A DNA stretch of 64,000 nucleotides, from the NCBI RefSeq assembly GCF_900640175.1, contig NZ_CAAAJC010000008.1, forward strand, positions 52,355 to 116,354, read 5' to 3'. The DNA comes from Legionella sp. W10-070 (lineage in GTDB: Bacteria; Pseudomonadota; Gammaproteobacteria; Legionellales; Legionellaceae). A program made the translations under genes and the position numbers. The stretch's first letter is position 1. The number at the start of each line of letters is the position of its first letter. The notes beneath the pieces were generated by a model. It was not told the origin of the DNA. It saw nothing but the letters and a program-made list of their open reading frames with translations, and did no database searches. Positions 26,935 to 36,754 of this stretch are shown here, piece after piece.

Positions 26935-28179
26935 TTGGATAAAGATGTATTAAAAGCACGAGCCCTTGATTACCATGAATTCCCAACACCCGGGAAGTTG
27001 GCCGTGCATGTTACAAAATCGACAAATTCGCAGGATGATTTGTCATTAGCCTATACTCCTGGCGTGGCAGAACCAGTTCTTGCCATTGCTGAAAACCCGG
27101 AAGATGCATTTCGTTATACAGCTAAAGGTAATCTGATTGCTGTGATGACAAACGGCACCGCTGTACTGGGTTTAGGCAATGTAGGCCCGTTGGCCAGCAA
27201 ACCGGTAATGGAAGGAAAGGCGGTATTATTTAAACGCTTTGCTGATATTGATGTGTTTGATATCGAGGTTGACGCTGAAGATTCCCAAGCGTTCATAGCC
27301 ACTGCAAAACGTATAGCGCCTACCTTTGGTGGAATTAACCTGGAAGACATTAAAGCGCCGGAGTGTTTTGAAATCGAACAGGCTTTAGTTGATCAATTAA
27401 CTATTCCTGTTTTTCATGATGATCAACATGGAACCGCAATTGTTGTCGCTGCCGGTTTATTAAATGCACTTGATTTACAAAAGAAAAAACTTTCTGAAGT
27501 GCGTATTGTTTGTATTGGTGCAGGTGCGGCAGGAATCGCTTCCATGCGATTGCTGGTAGCTTTAGGTGCTGATAAAAACAAAATGCTTCTTATGGATAGC
27601 AAGGGTGTTATCCATTCCGGACGCGAAGACTTAAACGCCTACAAGTTTGCTTTTGCAAGAAAGACAAAACGCCGTACGCTGGCAGATGCTTTGGTCGATG
27701 CCGATGTATTTATTGGCGTTGCAAAACCGGATTTGCTGAATGCGGATCTTTTAAAGTTGATGGCTCCAAAGCCGGTAATTTTTGCTCTTTCAAATCCTAA
27801 CCCGGAAATCCGACCGGAAGTCGCCCGTCAGGCTCGTAATGATTTAATCATTGCAACAGGACGAAGTGATTTTCCCAATCAAGTGAACAATGTTCTTTGT
27901 TTTCCTTATATCTTTCGCGGAGCATTGGATGTTCGTGCGACGTGTATCAATCAAGCCATGCAAATAGCAGCCGTTGAAGCTATCCGCCAGCTGGCGCAGG
28001 AGCCAGCACCTCAAATTGTTAAGGATAATTATCCGGGAGTTACTCATTGGGATTTTGGTCCGGACTATATCATACCTAAACCCATCGACCCCCGCCTAAA
28101 GGAGCGGGTAACGCTTGCTGTTGCGAAAGCAGCTATAGCAAGTGGTGTCAGCCGAGTTGTTTTCGATAAAAAAGGTTAA
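26935..28179 (+). CDS. NAD(P)-dependent malic enzyme (short form)
   Basis: A 414-residue enzyme that decarboxylates malate to pyruvate with reduction of NAD(P). Conserved parts are LAYTPGVAEPVLAI, TNGTAVLGLGNVGPLA, EGKAVLFKRFADIDVFDIE, HDDQHGTAIVVAAGL and the nucleotide-binding GAGAAGIAS. The phosphotransacetylase-like C-terminal domain of MaeB is absent, so this is the short bacterial form. The start is put at TTG 26935 behind GAGAG; an upstream TTG at 26911 is in frame but lacks a ribosome binding site. The first residues differ from longer relatives and remain uncertain. Confidence 0.88.
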   Translation: MDKDVLKARALDYHEFPTPGKLAVHVTKSTNSQDDLSLAYTPGVAEPVLAIAENPEDAFRYTAKGNLIAVMTNGTAVLGLGNVGPLASKPVMEGKAVLFKRFADIDVFDIEVDAEDSQAFIATAKRIAPTFGGINLEDIKAPECFEIEQALVDQLTIPVFHDDQHGTAIVVAAGLLNALDLQKKKLSEVRIVCIGAGAAGIASMRLLVALGADKNKMLLMDSKGVIHSGREDLNAYKFAFARKTKRRTLADALVDADVFIGVAKPDLLNADLLKLMAPKPVIFALSNPNPEIRPEVARQARNDLIIATGRSDFPNQVNNVLCFPYIFRGALDVRATCINQAMQIAAVEAIRQLAQEPAPQIVKDNYPGVTHWDFGPDYIIPKPIDPRLKERVTLAVAKAAIASGVSRVVFDKKG

Positions 28180-28220
28180 CTCCTTGCGCTCGGCCTTAAC
28201 CATTAAGTAAGGAGCTCATT

Positions 28221-29513
28221 TTGCATATTGAGAATCAAAAAAAATACATGATTGCCGCTTGGCTGATTTGTGCGCTTGGTGCGGTTTATTATAGCTATGA
28301 GTATTTTTTGCGTATTTCCCCAAGCGTGATGGAGCATGCATTACGTGACCACTTTAATTTATCAGCTACTGGTTTCGGCTTGCTTTCTGCCTTTTATTAC
28401 TATGCTTATGTGCCGCTGCAATTGCCAGTTGGCGTGCTTCTCGACCGTTACGGCCCCCGATTATTGATAACCCTGGCCTGCCTTGTTTGCGTCGTAGGAA
28501 CGTTTATTTTTGCTGGAACCAATGTATTTTGGGTCGCAGCAGCAGGGCGCTTTTTAGTCGGGGTGGGTTCTGCTTTTGCATTTGTAGGGGTGTTAAAGCT
28601 GGCAACCATCTGGCTGCCTGAAGATAAGCTCGCTATGGTTTCTGGTATGGCTGCCGCTTTGGGGACGATAGGTGCCATGGTGGGCGATAACCTGCTCGGC
28701 AACCTGGTGATGACGGTCGGTTGGCGGCAGACTGTAAATTTGACAGCCTATTTTGGAATCGGGCTGGTTTTTGTACTGTGGTTTGGTTTAAGGGATAAGA
28801 AGAGCCGTCAGCGTAAAAGCGGTACAGTGGATAACTTCAAAAAAAGTATGGTTGATTTAGGTATTATTACCAGGAATAAGCAAATATGGATTAATGGCTT
28901 GTTTGGCTGCCTGGTTTATTTGCCAACGACTGTGTTTGCAGAGCTTTGGGGAATTCCTTATTTGAAACACGCCCATGGCCTTTCTCAGGCAAATGCTGAC
29001 TTTGCCAATTCGCTGTTGTTTCTTGGTTTTACCATTGGTGCCCCTTTGATGGGTTATATTTCCGATAGACTTAAGCGGCGTAAATTACCTATGCTGTTTG
29101 GGGCAACCGGGGCTGGAATCGTGATGATGATTGTTTTGTATTTCCCGGGTTTGAATGAGTTTCATATTCAGGTACTGATGTTTTCTTTGGGATTGTTATA
29201 TAGTGCTCAATGTATTATTTTTGCTGTTGGTCGAGAACTTAGCCCTAAAGAAGCTGCCGGTACTGCCATGGCAATGACTAACATGATCGTGATGCTTGGA
29301 GCCATGTTTTTTCAGCCGTTGGTAGGACGGTTACTGGATTTAAGTTTGTCTCTCCATGTGTCGGACTTATCCATGCTGCCTATTGATAAATTGCAGCAGC
29401 TGTATACGGCAGAAGACTACCAATTCGCTTTATCGGTAGTTCCGATAGGAATCATTATCGCGGCAATATTAACCTTCTTTTTAAAAGAAACGCATGCTAA
29501 TGCAGATAACTAA
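28221..29513 (+). CDS. MFS transporter
   Basis: A 430-residue, 12-span major facilitator. The start is TTG 28221 with AAGGAG upstream. Motif A is QLPVGVLLDRYGPRLLIT, with a counterpart GYISDRLKRRKLPML in the second half. It is paralogous to the next gene, which overlaps it by 20 bp, and more distantly to the pair at 13.9-16.5 kb (shared YYSYEYFLR/FFYEFFQ opening). The substrate is not known. Confidence 0.9.
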   Translation: MHIENQKKYMIAAWLICALGAVYYSYEYFLRISPSVMEHALRDHFNLSATGFGLLSAFYYYAYVPLQLPVGVLLDRYGPRLLITLACLVCVVGTFIFAGTNVFWVAAAGRFLVGVGSAFAFVGVLKLATIWLPEDKLAMVSGMAAALGTIGAMVGDNLLGNLVMTVGWRQTVNLTAYFGIGLVFVLWFGLRDKKSRQRKSGTVDNFKKSMVDLGIITRNKQIWINGLFGCLVYLPTTVFAELWGIPYLKHAHGLSQANADFANSLLFLGFTIGAPLMGYISDRLKRRKLPMLFGATGAGIVMMIVLYFPGLNEFHIQVLMFSLGLLYSAQCIIFAVGRELSPKEAAGTAMAMTNMIVMLGAMFFQPLVGRLLDLSLSLHVSDLSMLPIDKLQQLYTAEDYQFALSVVPIGIIIAAILTFFLKETHANADN

Positions 29514-30774
29514 TCATTCAATAAGCAGGAAGCAAGTGCTTTATGGCAGCCTGGTTTGTGCTGTAGGTGCTTTTTTCTATTGTTATGAGTTTGTTTTAAG
29601 GATTATTCCTGGGGCATTACAAAGTGAATTAAGCGAAGCCTTTGGCCATATATCAGCCACTACCTTTGGTCAGTTATCGGCGTTTTATTATTTTGCCTAT
29701 TCACCTATGCAATTACCCGTGGGAATGTTGATGGATCGCTATGGACCTCGACGTCTGTTGACGTTTGCCTGTTTTTGCTGTGCCCTTGGTTCATGGATGT
29801 TTACTGATACCTCTTCAATAGTAATAGCAGCAAGCGGACGGTTTTTAGTGGGCTTTGGCTCTTCTTTTGCTTTTGTAGGGGTCTTATCGCTTGCAATGCA
29901 TTGGCTTCCACGCCGTTATTTTTCTTTGGTCGCAGGTTTAATCACTACATTGGGCATGTTAGGGCTTGTTTACGGGGAAGTGAAAATCACTAACGTTGCT
30001 GTTACATTAGGCTGGCATCATGTATTAACCTGGATGGTGATTATTGGCGCAATACTCACTGTTGTCACATTCTTTGTTGTCCGCGATGGGCCGGAAGGTC
30101 ATCAGGCCCACAGTTACCCCTTGCCTGAATTTTTTGCTAATGTGTGGCAGGTTTTAAGCTCCCCCCAGGTCTGGCTGATTGGTTTTGTTGGTGCCTGCTT
30201 GTATACCTCATTATCTGTTTTCGGCGAGTTATGGGGAAAAAATTATTTAGAGCAAGCTCATCACTTAACGAAAATAGAAGCGGCAAGAACTATCTCGGCG
30301 ATGTTTCTTGGTTGGGCTGTTGGCGCCCCGATTGCTGGTTATTTATCGGATAAAAGTGGCCGACGTGTTTTGCCATTGACAGTAGGGGCTTTAATGGCGT
30401 TTATTTGCATTAGTTTTGTTCTCTATTACCCTGGAATATCTTATGGCTGGTTAAACCTGTTATTGTTTTTCTATGGGGTTTTTAGTGCTACGGAAATTAT
30501 TGTTTTTATCATGGGCAAGGAAAATAGTGGCGCTAAATTATCAGGAACGGTGTTTGCTGCTGTGAATATGATAGTCACCCTGGGGGGAGTAATCTTTCAG
30601 CCTTTAGTTGGGAAGTTATTAGATACTTTTGGCGATAGCGGGGTTATTGATGGAGAGCATATTTATACGGTTGCGGATTACCAGATTGCTCTTTCCATTT
30701 TGCCTATTTCTTTACTGTTGGTAATGATCCTTGCTTTTTTTATGAAAGATGCTCCTTCAACAGCTGTGGATTGA
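29494..30774 (+). CDS. MFS transporter, tandem paralog
   Basis: A 426-residue, 12-span major facilitator overlapping the previous gene by 20 bp (a second possible ATG is at 29500). It shares QLPVGMLMDRYGPRRLLT, SSFAFVGVLSLA and GYLSDKSGRRVLPLT with its neighbour. The overlap implies co-translation, which could support a paired function or simple tandem duplication. Substrate unknown. Confidence 0.9.
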   Translation: MLMQITNHSISRKQVLYGSLVCAVGAFFYCYEFVLRIIPGALQSELSEAFGHISATTFGQLSAFYYFAYSPMQLPVGMLMDRYGPRRLLTFACFCCALGSWMFTDTSSIVIAASGRFLVGFGSSFAFVGVLSLAMHWLPRRYFSLVAGLITTLGMLGLVYGEVKITNVAVTLGWHHVLTWMVIIGAILTVVTFFVVRDGPEGHQAHSYPLPEFFANVWQVLSSPQVWLIGFVGACLYTSLSVFGELWGKNYLEQAHHLTKIEAARTISAMFLGWAVGAPIAGYLSDKSGRRVLPLTVGALMAFICISFVLYYPGISYGWLNLLLFFYGVFSATEIIVFIMGKENSGAKLSGTVFAAVNMIVTLGGVIFQPLVGKLLDTFGDSGVIDGEHIYTVADYQIALSILPISLLLVMILAFFMKDAPSTAVD

Positions 30775-30821
30775 CCATACATTCTTAACTGAATCTCGTC
30801 ATAGAAACAAGCGCCACAATC

Positions 30822-31634
30822 TTAGCAGCCAAATATGGCAACGATCTCTTGGGCTGCCTGGCGCTTTTGCGGATTACAGCTAATTAATCGGCTGACAGGA
30901 AAAGAAATAATTTTGCTATGGCGGTAATAATGCCGGGTTAGCGCTGTATCATGATTTGAAATGATGACAGTAATACCGCGTGACGCACTTTCCATGGCTA
31001 ATTGGGCCAGCTCAAGTTGATCCTGTTCCTTGAATTTTTTATGTGTATACGATGCAAAATTTGCGCTGGATGACAGGGGAACATAAGGAGGATCGCAGTA
31101 GATTAAATCGCCTGTTTTGGCTTGGGAGAAAGTATGGCGAAAATCACTTACAACAAACTGTGCCTTGTGGCTCTTTTGATAAAAATGGGTCATCTCTTGT
31201 CGTGGAAAATAAGGTTTTCTATAGCGCCCAAAGGGAACATTATATAAGCCTCGCTGGTTATAACGGCATAAGCCATTGTAACCATGTCTGTTTAAATAAA
31301 GAAAAAGGGCTGCCTTATACTTTAAATCAGTGCTTTGGTTAAATTGTTCACGAAATTGATAATATTTTGCTTCGCAGTTGTTTTCATAGGAAAAAAATGC
31401 TTCGCAGTAGTCGATGAATCCCTCGCCCTCGAGCTGAAGAAACTTAAACAGGTTAATCAGGTCAGCGTTTTGTTCAGCTAATAAGTAACCTGGATAATCA
31501 GAATTGACAAAGATAGCACCAGAGCCAGTAAATGGTTCAATCAGTCGATTTGCAGGCGACAAGGAAGATAAAATAGTTTCTATACAACGATATTTGTTGC
31601 CGGCCCATTTTAAAAAGGGTTTTGTTTTTATCAT
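30822..31634 (-). CDS. dam: DNA adenine methylase (Dam family)
   Basis: A 270-residue N6-adenine methyltransferase, alpha class. Motif I (AdoMet binding) is FLKWAGNKY with EPFTGSGAIF; motif IV is YCDPPYVPL at about residues 180-185; NRHGYNGLCRYN is the typical Dam middle region. E. coli Dam (GATC) has the same architecture and length, so GATC methylation affecting repair and replication timing is likely. The start is set at ATG 31634 to match the family N-terminus; a TTG at 31658 would add eight residues without a ribosome binding site. Confidence 0.9.
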   Translation of the reverse strand: MIKTKPFLKWAGNKYRCIETILSSLSPANRLIEPFTGSGAIFVNSDYPGYLLAEQNADLINLFKFLQLEGEGFIDYCEAFFSYENNCEAKYYQFREQFNQSTDLKYKAALFLYLNRHGYNGLCRYNQRGLYNVPFGRYRKPYFPRQEMTHFYQKSHKAQFVVSDFRHTFSQAKTGDLIYCDPPYVPLSSSANFASYTHKKFKEQDQLELAQLAMESASRGITVIISNHDTALTRHYYRHSKIISFPVSRLISCNPQKRQAAQEIVAIFGC

Positions 31635-32068
31635 AGAAAGACTATTTATTAGTGACAAGGAAGTATACCCAATATTTGCTAAAAGAACAGTGCAAATTCG
31701 CCCTGATAATCCCTTGGGTCAGGAGAAATTAAAATTGTCATTCCGCGCAGCTGGAAATTTATTTTTCAAACGACAGGCCCATTCTGGATAATAATGACAG
31801 GAGCATTGCACAATATGGACAAACCATGATTTTGTCTGCCGCTCAGGAATATTTGAGAAAAAAAATGTTATTGTGTTATAATCCGCCAAGTCGGCAGGAG
31901 ACTGTACTATCAAGGGCAATTAATTGATGTGAATGCAGTGTCATGCGGCAAGAGAGGGATATCAATCATCAAGAATGCCTATAAATTTTTTCAGACTGCA
32001 TCTTGCAGAGTCTATGGAATGTTCTTTATGATTAATCCTGACTTAAAACTTATATAAAGGATCCTTGC
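31635..32068. other. Intergenic region with a strong promoter and long leader
   Basis: This 434-bp gap separates dam from the small secreted protein gene. It holds the consensus-like promoter at 31853-31882 and a transcribed leader or small RNA region of about 180 bp after it, with a hairpin around 31994-32014 (AGACTGCA...TGCAGAGTCT). Short frames across 31504-31919 are not supported as genes. Confidence 0.5.
31853..31882 (+). promoter_or_regulatory. Sigma-70-type promoter
   Basis: TTGAGA (31853-31858), 18-bp spacer, perfect TATAAT (31877-31882). The predicted start near 31889 would leave a leader of about 180 bases before the ATG at 32069, or produce a separate small RNA. Confidence 0.65.
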
Positions 32069-32284
32069 ATGAGAAAATTGGCAATAATAGCAGGTTGTTT
32101 AATTCCTTTATTATCGTTTGCTTCCACTTCAGAAAGCGATAGGACCTTAAACACTTTTCAAGAGTTATGCGCTAAAGAGAAAGATCCACTGAAACGCCAA
32201 AATTATTGTCATATTCTTGATCAAAGAAATCACTCACAGGCCAATATAAGTGGCCTTAAAAAAGAAGATACAGTGATTGTATAG
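32069..32284 (+). CDS. Small secreted protein of unknown function
   Basis: A 71-residue protein with a clear signal peptide (MRKLAIIAGCLIPLLSFAS) and a mature part of about 52 residues with two cysteines (ELCAKEKDPLKRQNYCHIL) that could pair in the periplasm. AAAGGA precedes ATG 32069. No family is recognised. It has its own promoter-like region upstream and precedes an outer-membrane protein gene by 103 bp. Confidence 0.65.
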   Translation: MRKLAIIAGCLIPLLSFASTSESDRTLNTFQELCAKEKDPLKRQNYCHILDQRNHSQANISGLKKEDTVIV

Positions 32285-32387
32285 ACTCGAACAAAAAATC
32301 CTGACAGCTGCTAAAGCATGGATCGCAGATCCTGACTTGGCTTAGCGGCTGCTAGTATTCTTAATTTGCTGAAAGGATTTGCTTTAA

Positions 32388-33173
32388 ATGACAAGGATAA
32401 TGAGTCCTCTGTGGCGGTTTATTGGTTTTGTTTTAATTCTTATCACTGCTCCGGCCTGCTCTGCAGATAGACTGGGATCCAATCAAATTGAGTTGTCTGC
32501 TAATTTAGGTTTCTCCAAGTTAACATTGGGAAATTCAACCTTTGGCATTACTGAGACAGAAGTAGATAACCTGCACCAAACGGATAATCCGTTAATTGGT
32601 GAGGTGGCTTTCGGAATGACGTATGTGATACCATTCAAAGAACTCTCTGCTTCCCACCGATTGACCTGGTTTCCTGCTTTAAGAACGGCCTTGTACCTGC
32701 GGTATTCAAGTCATGATTTTTTTAATCGAACTGCTCAGGGGCAGATTGAACAATACCAAGATCCCCGCATGAGTAATTACCATTATCGGTTATCTATCGA
32801 CAGCACGCGTTTAATGGCTGATGTTATTTTAACGCTTGTAACGCATAAGCAAATGTCCCTTTTTGTTAATGGAGGGGTAGGTCCTGGATGGACACAAGTA
32901 AGTTATTCTGATGAACCTAACCTGGGTGTAGTGGGGGGTAACTTATTTTTATTCGATAAAACCAAAAAAGGATTGGTTTCCGAAATTGGCGTTGGTTTAT
33001 TTTACCACTGTTCTAATAAACTTAAGCTTTCCGTTAATTTCCTGCATAGTAATTTTGGGACGATTAAGACTGGAAGTGAAGGAATACTCGATGGGGCTTC
33101 TGCCTCAATTAATCCTGCGCGTTTTTCTTTACGCTCAAACACCATTCTATTCGGATTATATTTGACCCCTTAA
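32388..33173 (+). CDS. Putative outer-membrane beta-barrel protein
   Basis: A 261-residue exported protein. The signal peptide runs to about residue 26 (FIGFVLILITAPACSA). Repeated amphipathic strands with aromatic girdles (TALYLRYSSHDFF, HYRLSIDSTRLMADVILTL, KLKLSVNFLHSNFGTI) and an ending FGLYLTP are typical of small Legionella-type outer-membrane barrels. ATG 32388 or ATG 32400 could be the start. It is 21 bp upstream of the protease gene, so co-transcription is probable. Role unknown. Confidence 0.65.
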   Translation: MTRIMSPLWRFIGFVLILITAPACSADRLGSNQIELSANLGFSKLTLGNSTFGITETEVDNLHQTDNPLIGEVAFGMTYVIPFKELSASHRLTWFPALRTALYLRYSSHDFFNRTAQGQIEQYQDPRMSNYHYRLSIDSTRLMADVILTLVTHKQMSLFVNGGVGPGWTQVSYSDEPNLGVVGGNLFLFDKTKKGLVSEIGVGLFYHCSNKLKLSVNFLHSNFGTIKTGSEGILDGASASINPARFSLRSNTILFGLYLTP

Positions 33174-33194
33174 CTTTTAAGACAGGCTTAAAAT

Positions 33195-35351
33195 ATGCGT
33201 AAATATTGGGTTAATTTATTAAGCTCTTTTTGTTTTGCAGCAAATGCATCAACAGTCAGGCTACCATTGGAATTTATTTCAGTGCCGTTAGTCAGCAATA
33301 TGGCGGTTGGCCAGGTTCAAACGCTGAATTATAGCATCCGTAATAATGTGCAGACTCAAAATTTACCAATAAGGGCGATTACTGTAGTTAATGATGGCGA
33401 TAATCAACCTAATGCTGTCCTCAGCATCAATACAACCTGTGGCGCATTTTTGGCCCCTAATGCTTCCTGTGGAATTACACTGACTATTAAACCGACAGGC
33501 GGTGTTTTCCGGCGTCACTTGAGTATCGATTATAACGGCAGAACATCATTAATCAGTTCTATCGAATTTACCGCCGCTCCTGCAAAGTATACTGTTTTGG
33601 TTTATATGGTTGGCTCTGATCTGGAGTCACAGGGAAATTATGCAACAGCGAATATCCGGCAAATGATGACTGTTGGTTCAAGCGCAAATATGAATATTAT
33701 TCTGGAAACCGGAGGTGCAAATAAACCGGGTTGGAGGACTGTACAGCGCAAAATTGTTTTCCCAGGTTCTGTCTCACTGATTCAGGATTTAGGCTCTGTT
33801 AGTATGGGAGCAACCCAAACAATACAAAATTTTATGGAGTGGGGGATTAATACCTATCCGGCCGAAAAATATATCCTGATTTTTTGGGATCATGGCGGAG
33901 GACCGAATGGTGGTTTCGGTGGAGATGAAGTGACACCTCCGCCTGCCACCTCAATTAGCCAACTTGCTGTTGCGACAAAAGGCGCGTTCTCCAGAACTGG
34001 CAAAAAGTTTGAGATTATTGGCTTTGATGCTTGCTTATTGGGCAATGTGGAAACCTTTGCAGGTTTGTATCCCTATACCAGTTATTTAATCGGCTCGGAG
34101 GATTTGGAGCCAGGTAATGGCTGGCAATATAATACTTTCCTGCATTACATTGAAAACCATCCTGCGGCGACTGGCTTGTCTATTGGTGTGCAAATTATTA
34201 ACGGTTTTACAGCACAGAATCAGGAAGACTCCACCACTCTGTCGCTTATCGACTCCTCAAAAATGCCGGCTCTGCTATCTGCAATTTCTACTTTTGCGAA
34301 TGCGTTGCATCCTTATGCCAATTTAGATGTAGCTTCTTGGAAAAATATAGCGAGAAGCAGGTTCAGGGCGCCGGATTATAACACTTCAGTGTGGGATAAC
34401 AGTAGCACCGATGTGGTTGATTTATGGGAGTTTGCCGCTTCAATAACACAACGGTTTCCGCATGATCCACTGGTAGTGCAGGCAACAAACAGAGTAAAGG
34501 AGGCGGTTCAAACAGCAGTAAAATATTTTAAAAATAGCCCTAACAGAGACGCTTCTCACGGCTTAACTGTATATTTTCCTTCTATCCTTGCACAGTATGT
34601 CACAGATTACCCTGCTCATCTCAGGATTAAAGGCGTTGCTTTTTTTCCTCAGAGTTATATTGACCTGGTAAGTGAATATCATGCTTTTTACACTGCCAAT
34701 ACAGCTGGCTTGCGGGCTGTACCCAATAACCTGAATTTTGATGGTACTAGTTATACGGTAGATATCACAAATGATTATGATGAATTATATGCGGTGGTCG
34801 GCAGCGATTCTTGTACTAATGTTTTCGATGACGGAAATAATAACCTGCCTGCCCTCCCTTGTTATACTGGTTTACAAAACCCGGACAGCTCCGGGGAAGC
34901 GGGGACAGTCAGTTTTAACAGAAATGATAATCTTAATAATTGGCCAATGCTAAATGGCGAGCCGGTTTTATTAATTTCTGATGATGAGACGCCTGATACG
35001 CCTGAGGATGACACTTTCCTAATCCCCGTAATGATGGTTAATGGAGGAAGGAATGGTTATTTGTATGTATTGAGAAACCCTGGCAATGGGTATCAGGTTA
35101 TTGGATTTCAGGATAAGACAGGGAGTGCAAATTCCGAAGGAAAGTTATTTGAAATAGATGATGGCGAGCAATTTTATATCCGGACTTATGCCTTTAATGG
35201 CGGATGGACATTGCTTCGTACAAGCACGATTGTAACGGCACCATTTACGCTTGGCTTCGGTCCTGTACCCGTGTCCTTTAATGCATTCCGCTTTTTAGTT
35301 GGTGATTTGACTGGAGCACTTACCATTACAGATATTTCCGCAGCTTATTAA
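33195..35351 (+). CDS. Secreted clostripain-family (C11) cysteine peptidase
   Basis: A 718-residue exported protein. The signal peptide is about residues 1-19 (LLSSFCFAANAS). Residues 20-125 form an Ig-like domain with a paired-cysteine LAPNASCGITLTIKPT strand of the kind found in choice-of-anchor or HYDIN-like modules. The peptidase domain starts at YTVLVYMVGSDLES (about residue 132). The catalytic dyad is H233 (WDHGGGPNGG) and C280 (GFDACLLGNVETF), the clostripain arrangement. The C-terminal ~200 residues look beta-rich and may be a processing or binding domain. Clostripains cleave after Arg or Lys and are often auto-activated. Delivery beyond the periplasm is probable but unproven. Confidence 0.88.
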   Translation: MRKYWVNLLSSFCFAANASTVRLPLEFISVPLVSNMAVGQVQTLNYSIRNNVQTQNLPIRAITVVNDGDNQPNAVLSINTTCGAFLAPNASCGITLTIKPTGGVFRRHLSIDYNGRTSLISSIEFTAAPAKYTVLVYMVGSDLESQGNYATANIRQMMTVGSSANMNIILETGGANKPGWRTVQRKIVFPGSVSLIQDLGSVSMGATQTIQNFMEWGINTYPAEKYILIFWDHGGGPNGGFGGDEVTPPPATSISQLAVATKGAFSRTGKKFEIIGFDACLLGNVETFAGLYPYTSYLIGSEDLEPGNGWQYNTFLHYIENHPAATGLSIGVQIINGFTAQNQEDSTTLSLIDSSKMPALLSAISTFANALHPYANLDVASWKNIARSRFRAPDYNTSVWDNSSTDVVDLWEFAASITQRFPHDPLVVQATNRVKEAVQTAVKYFKNSPNRDASHGLTVYFPSILAQYVTDYPAHLRIKGVAFFPQSYIDLVSEYHAFYTANTAGLRAVPNNLNFDGTSYTVDITNDYDELYAVVGSDSCTNVFDDGNNNLPALPCYTGLQNPDSSGEAGTVSFNRNDNLNNWPMLNGEPVLLISDDETPDTPEDDTFLIPVMMVNGGRNGYLYVLRNPGNGYQVIGFQDKTGSANSEGKLFEIDDGEQFYIRTYAFNGGWTLLRTSTIVTAPFTLGFGPVPVSFNAFRFLVGDLTGALTITDISAAY

Positions 35352-35410
35352 TCTGAGCTTGTCTCTTACTTGGCGATTGAGTGCTTGTCATTCCCATCCG
35401 AGTTTGTATG

Positions 35411-36754
35411 TTAACTCATCACCGGCCTTTGATACTGGATGGTAAAAGGAACCTCATCCTCTTCAAATGAAACAACGTTGTATTGATTCGCGCTTACCCG
35501 ATAGTCGCTGGCTAATTTTTTTATATTTATCAATACAATACAGCTAAGTAAAATCATTATAAGACTTGGAGAGTTGGGTAAATGGGTTGTCCGTGCGAGG
35601 TAATCGGAAAGCAGGGGGGGAAGTCCCGCTGCCAGGCTGGCTGCTATGGAAAAAATAATAGACAAGGCGGTACAGCGAATTGGCAGGGGGAAAAGTTCAG
35701 TCAATATCACAGAGGAAACGCTATAGTAGCAGGCACAGGGGATAGAGATCATCATCTGCATCAGCAAAAAATAAGGCGCGCTGCCAAAGTTGACAGCACT
35801 CATAAATGGATAGGAAAGAAATAATAAGCCGCAGGTTGCTGCAGAGAGCATTTTTAATCGATCCTGTCTATCTGAAATCCAGCCAAAGACAGGGATAAGG
35901 ATAGTGACTAAAACCAAAGATATCGTAGTGGAGTTGATAATAAAGGCGCGAGGCAACTGAGAATATTGCACAGCGTGTAAGGGGATGTATAAATAAAAGA
36001 AAAACCCGGTTGCAACGGACAGAAAACTTGCAAAAAAGGCATAATTGAACAAGAAAGGGTATTTTTTAATAAACCATAATGATCTACGATAAATCAAGCC
36101 AGTAGTAGGTTTGGCATGATCTGCATAATAGATCACATAGGCCAGACTTTCTGGCATGGAATAACGTATATAAACGCCTAATAAGGTTGTGGTTAAGGCT
36201 AAAATAAAGGGGATACGCCATAACCAGTCATAAGCCGGATAAGAAGTATTCAGACTATGGATAATTTCAACTACTATACAGGCAAACAGATAACCGGCTT
36301 TTACGCCAACAGATGACCAGCAGCCGCGAAAGCCACGTTGTTTTTCATTCCCGCTTTCGACCAGAAATGAAGCGGAGTTCAGAAACTCAGATCCCAATGC
36401 CATACTTTGAACCATGCGCAGAATTAACAATAATCCGGCAGCCAGAAGGCCTATTTGCTGAAAGCTTGGGATAAGGCCAATTAAGGTCGTTGAGCAGCCC
36501 ATGATAAGAATCGAAAGGGTTAATACATTTTTTCGGCCATAGCGGTCGGAGAGCAAACCTAAAATAAAGGCACCAATTGGTTTGGCAAGATAGGCAAGAA
36601 AAATCAGTGCCAGAACGACAGTGGGATGCCCCTTGTTATCACCGATTAAGACCCGCGAGAGCTCACTCGAAAGGAAGTAGCATATCGATACATCATAAGC
36701 CTCAACCATATTTCCCAGCAATCCACCTAAAATGATTTTGGTTTGATGCTTCAT
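35411..36754 (-). CDS. MHS-type MFS transporter (metabolite:H+ symporter)
   Basis: A 447-residue, 12-span carrier. ATG 36754 is the start: GGAGG lies seven bases upstream and the ATGA overlaps the stop of the preceding gene. The N-terminus GGLLGNMVEAYDVSICYFLS and the loop GLLSDRYGRKNVL, plus GSEFLNSASFLVESG, match the ProP/ShiA/citrate group rather than the MFS pairs elsewhere in the window. A longer version from 36832 overlaps the upstream gene and is rejected. It is the last gene of a leftward operon with an HTH regulator. Confidence 0.88.
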   Translation of the reverse strand: MKHQTKIILGGLLGNMVEAYDVSICYFLSSELSRVLIGDNKGHPTVVLALIFLAYLAKPIGAFILGLLSDRYGRKNVLTLSILIMGCSTTLIGLIPSFQQIGLLAAGLLLILRMVQSMALGSEFLNSASFLVESGNEKQRGFRGCWSSVGVKAGYLFACIVVEIIHSLNTSYPAYDWLWRIPFILALTTTLLGVYIRYSMPESLAYVIYYADHAKPTTGLIYRRSLWFIKKYPFLFNYAFFASFLSVATGFFFYLYIPLHAVQYSQLPRAFIINSTTISLVLVTILIPVFGWISDRQDRLKMLSAATCGLLFLSYPFMSAVNFGSAPYFLLMQMMISIPCACYYSVSSVILTELFPLPIRCTALSIIFSIAASLAAGLPPLLSDYLARTTHLPNSPSLIMILLSCIVLINIKKLASDYRVSANQYNVVSFEEDEVPFTIQYQRPVMS

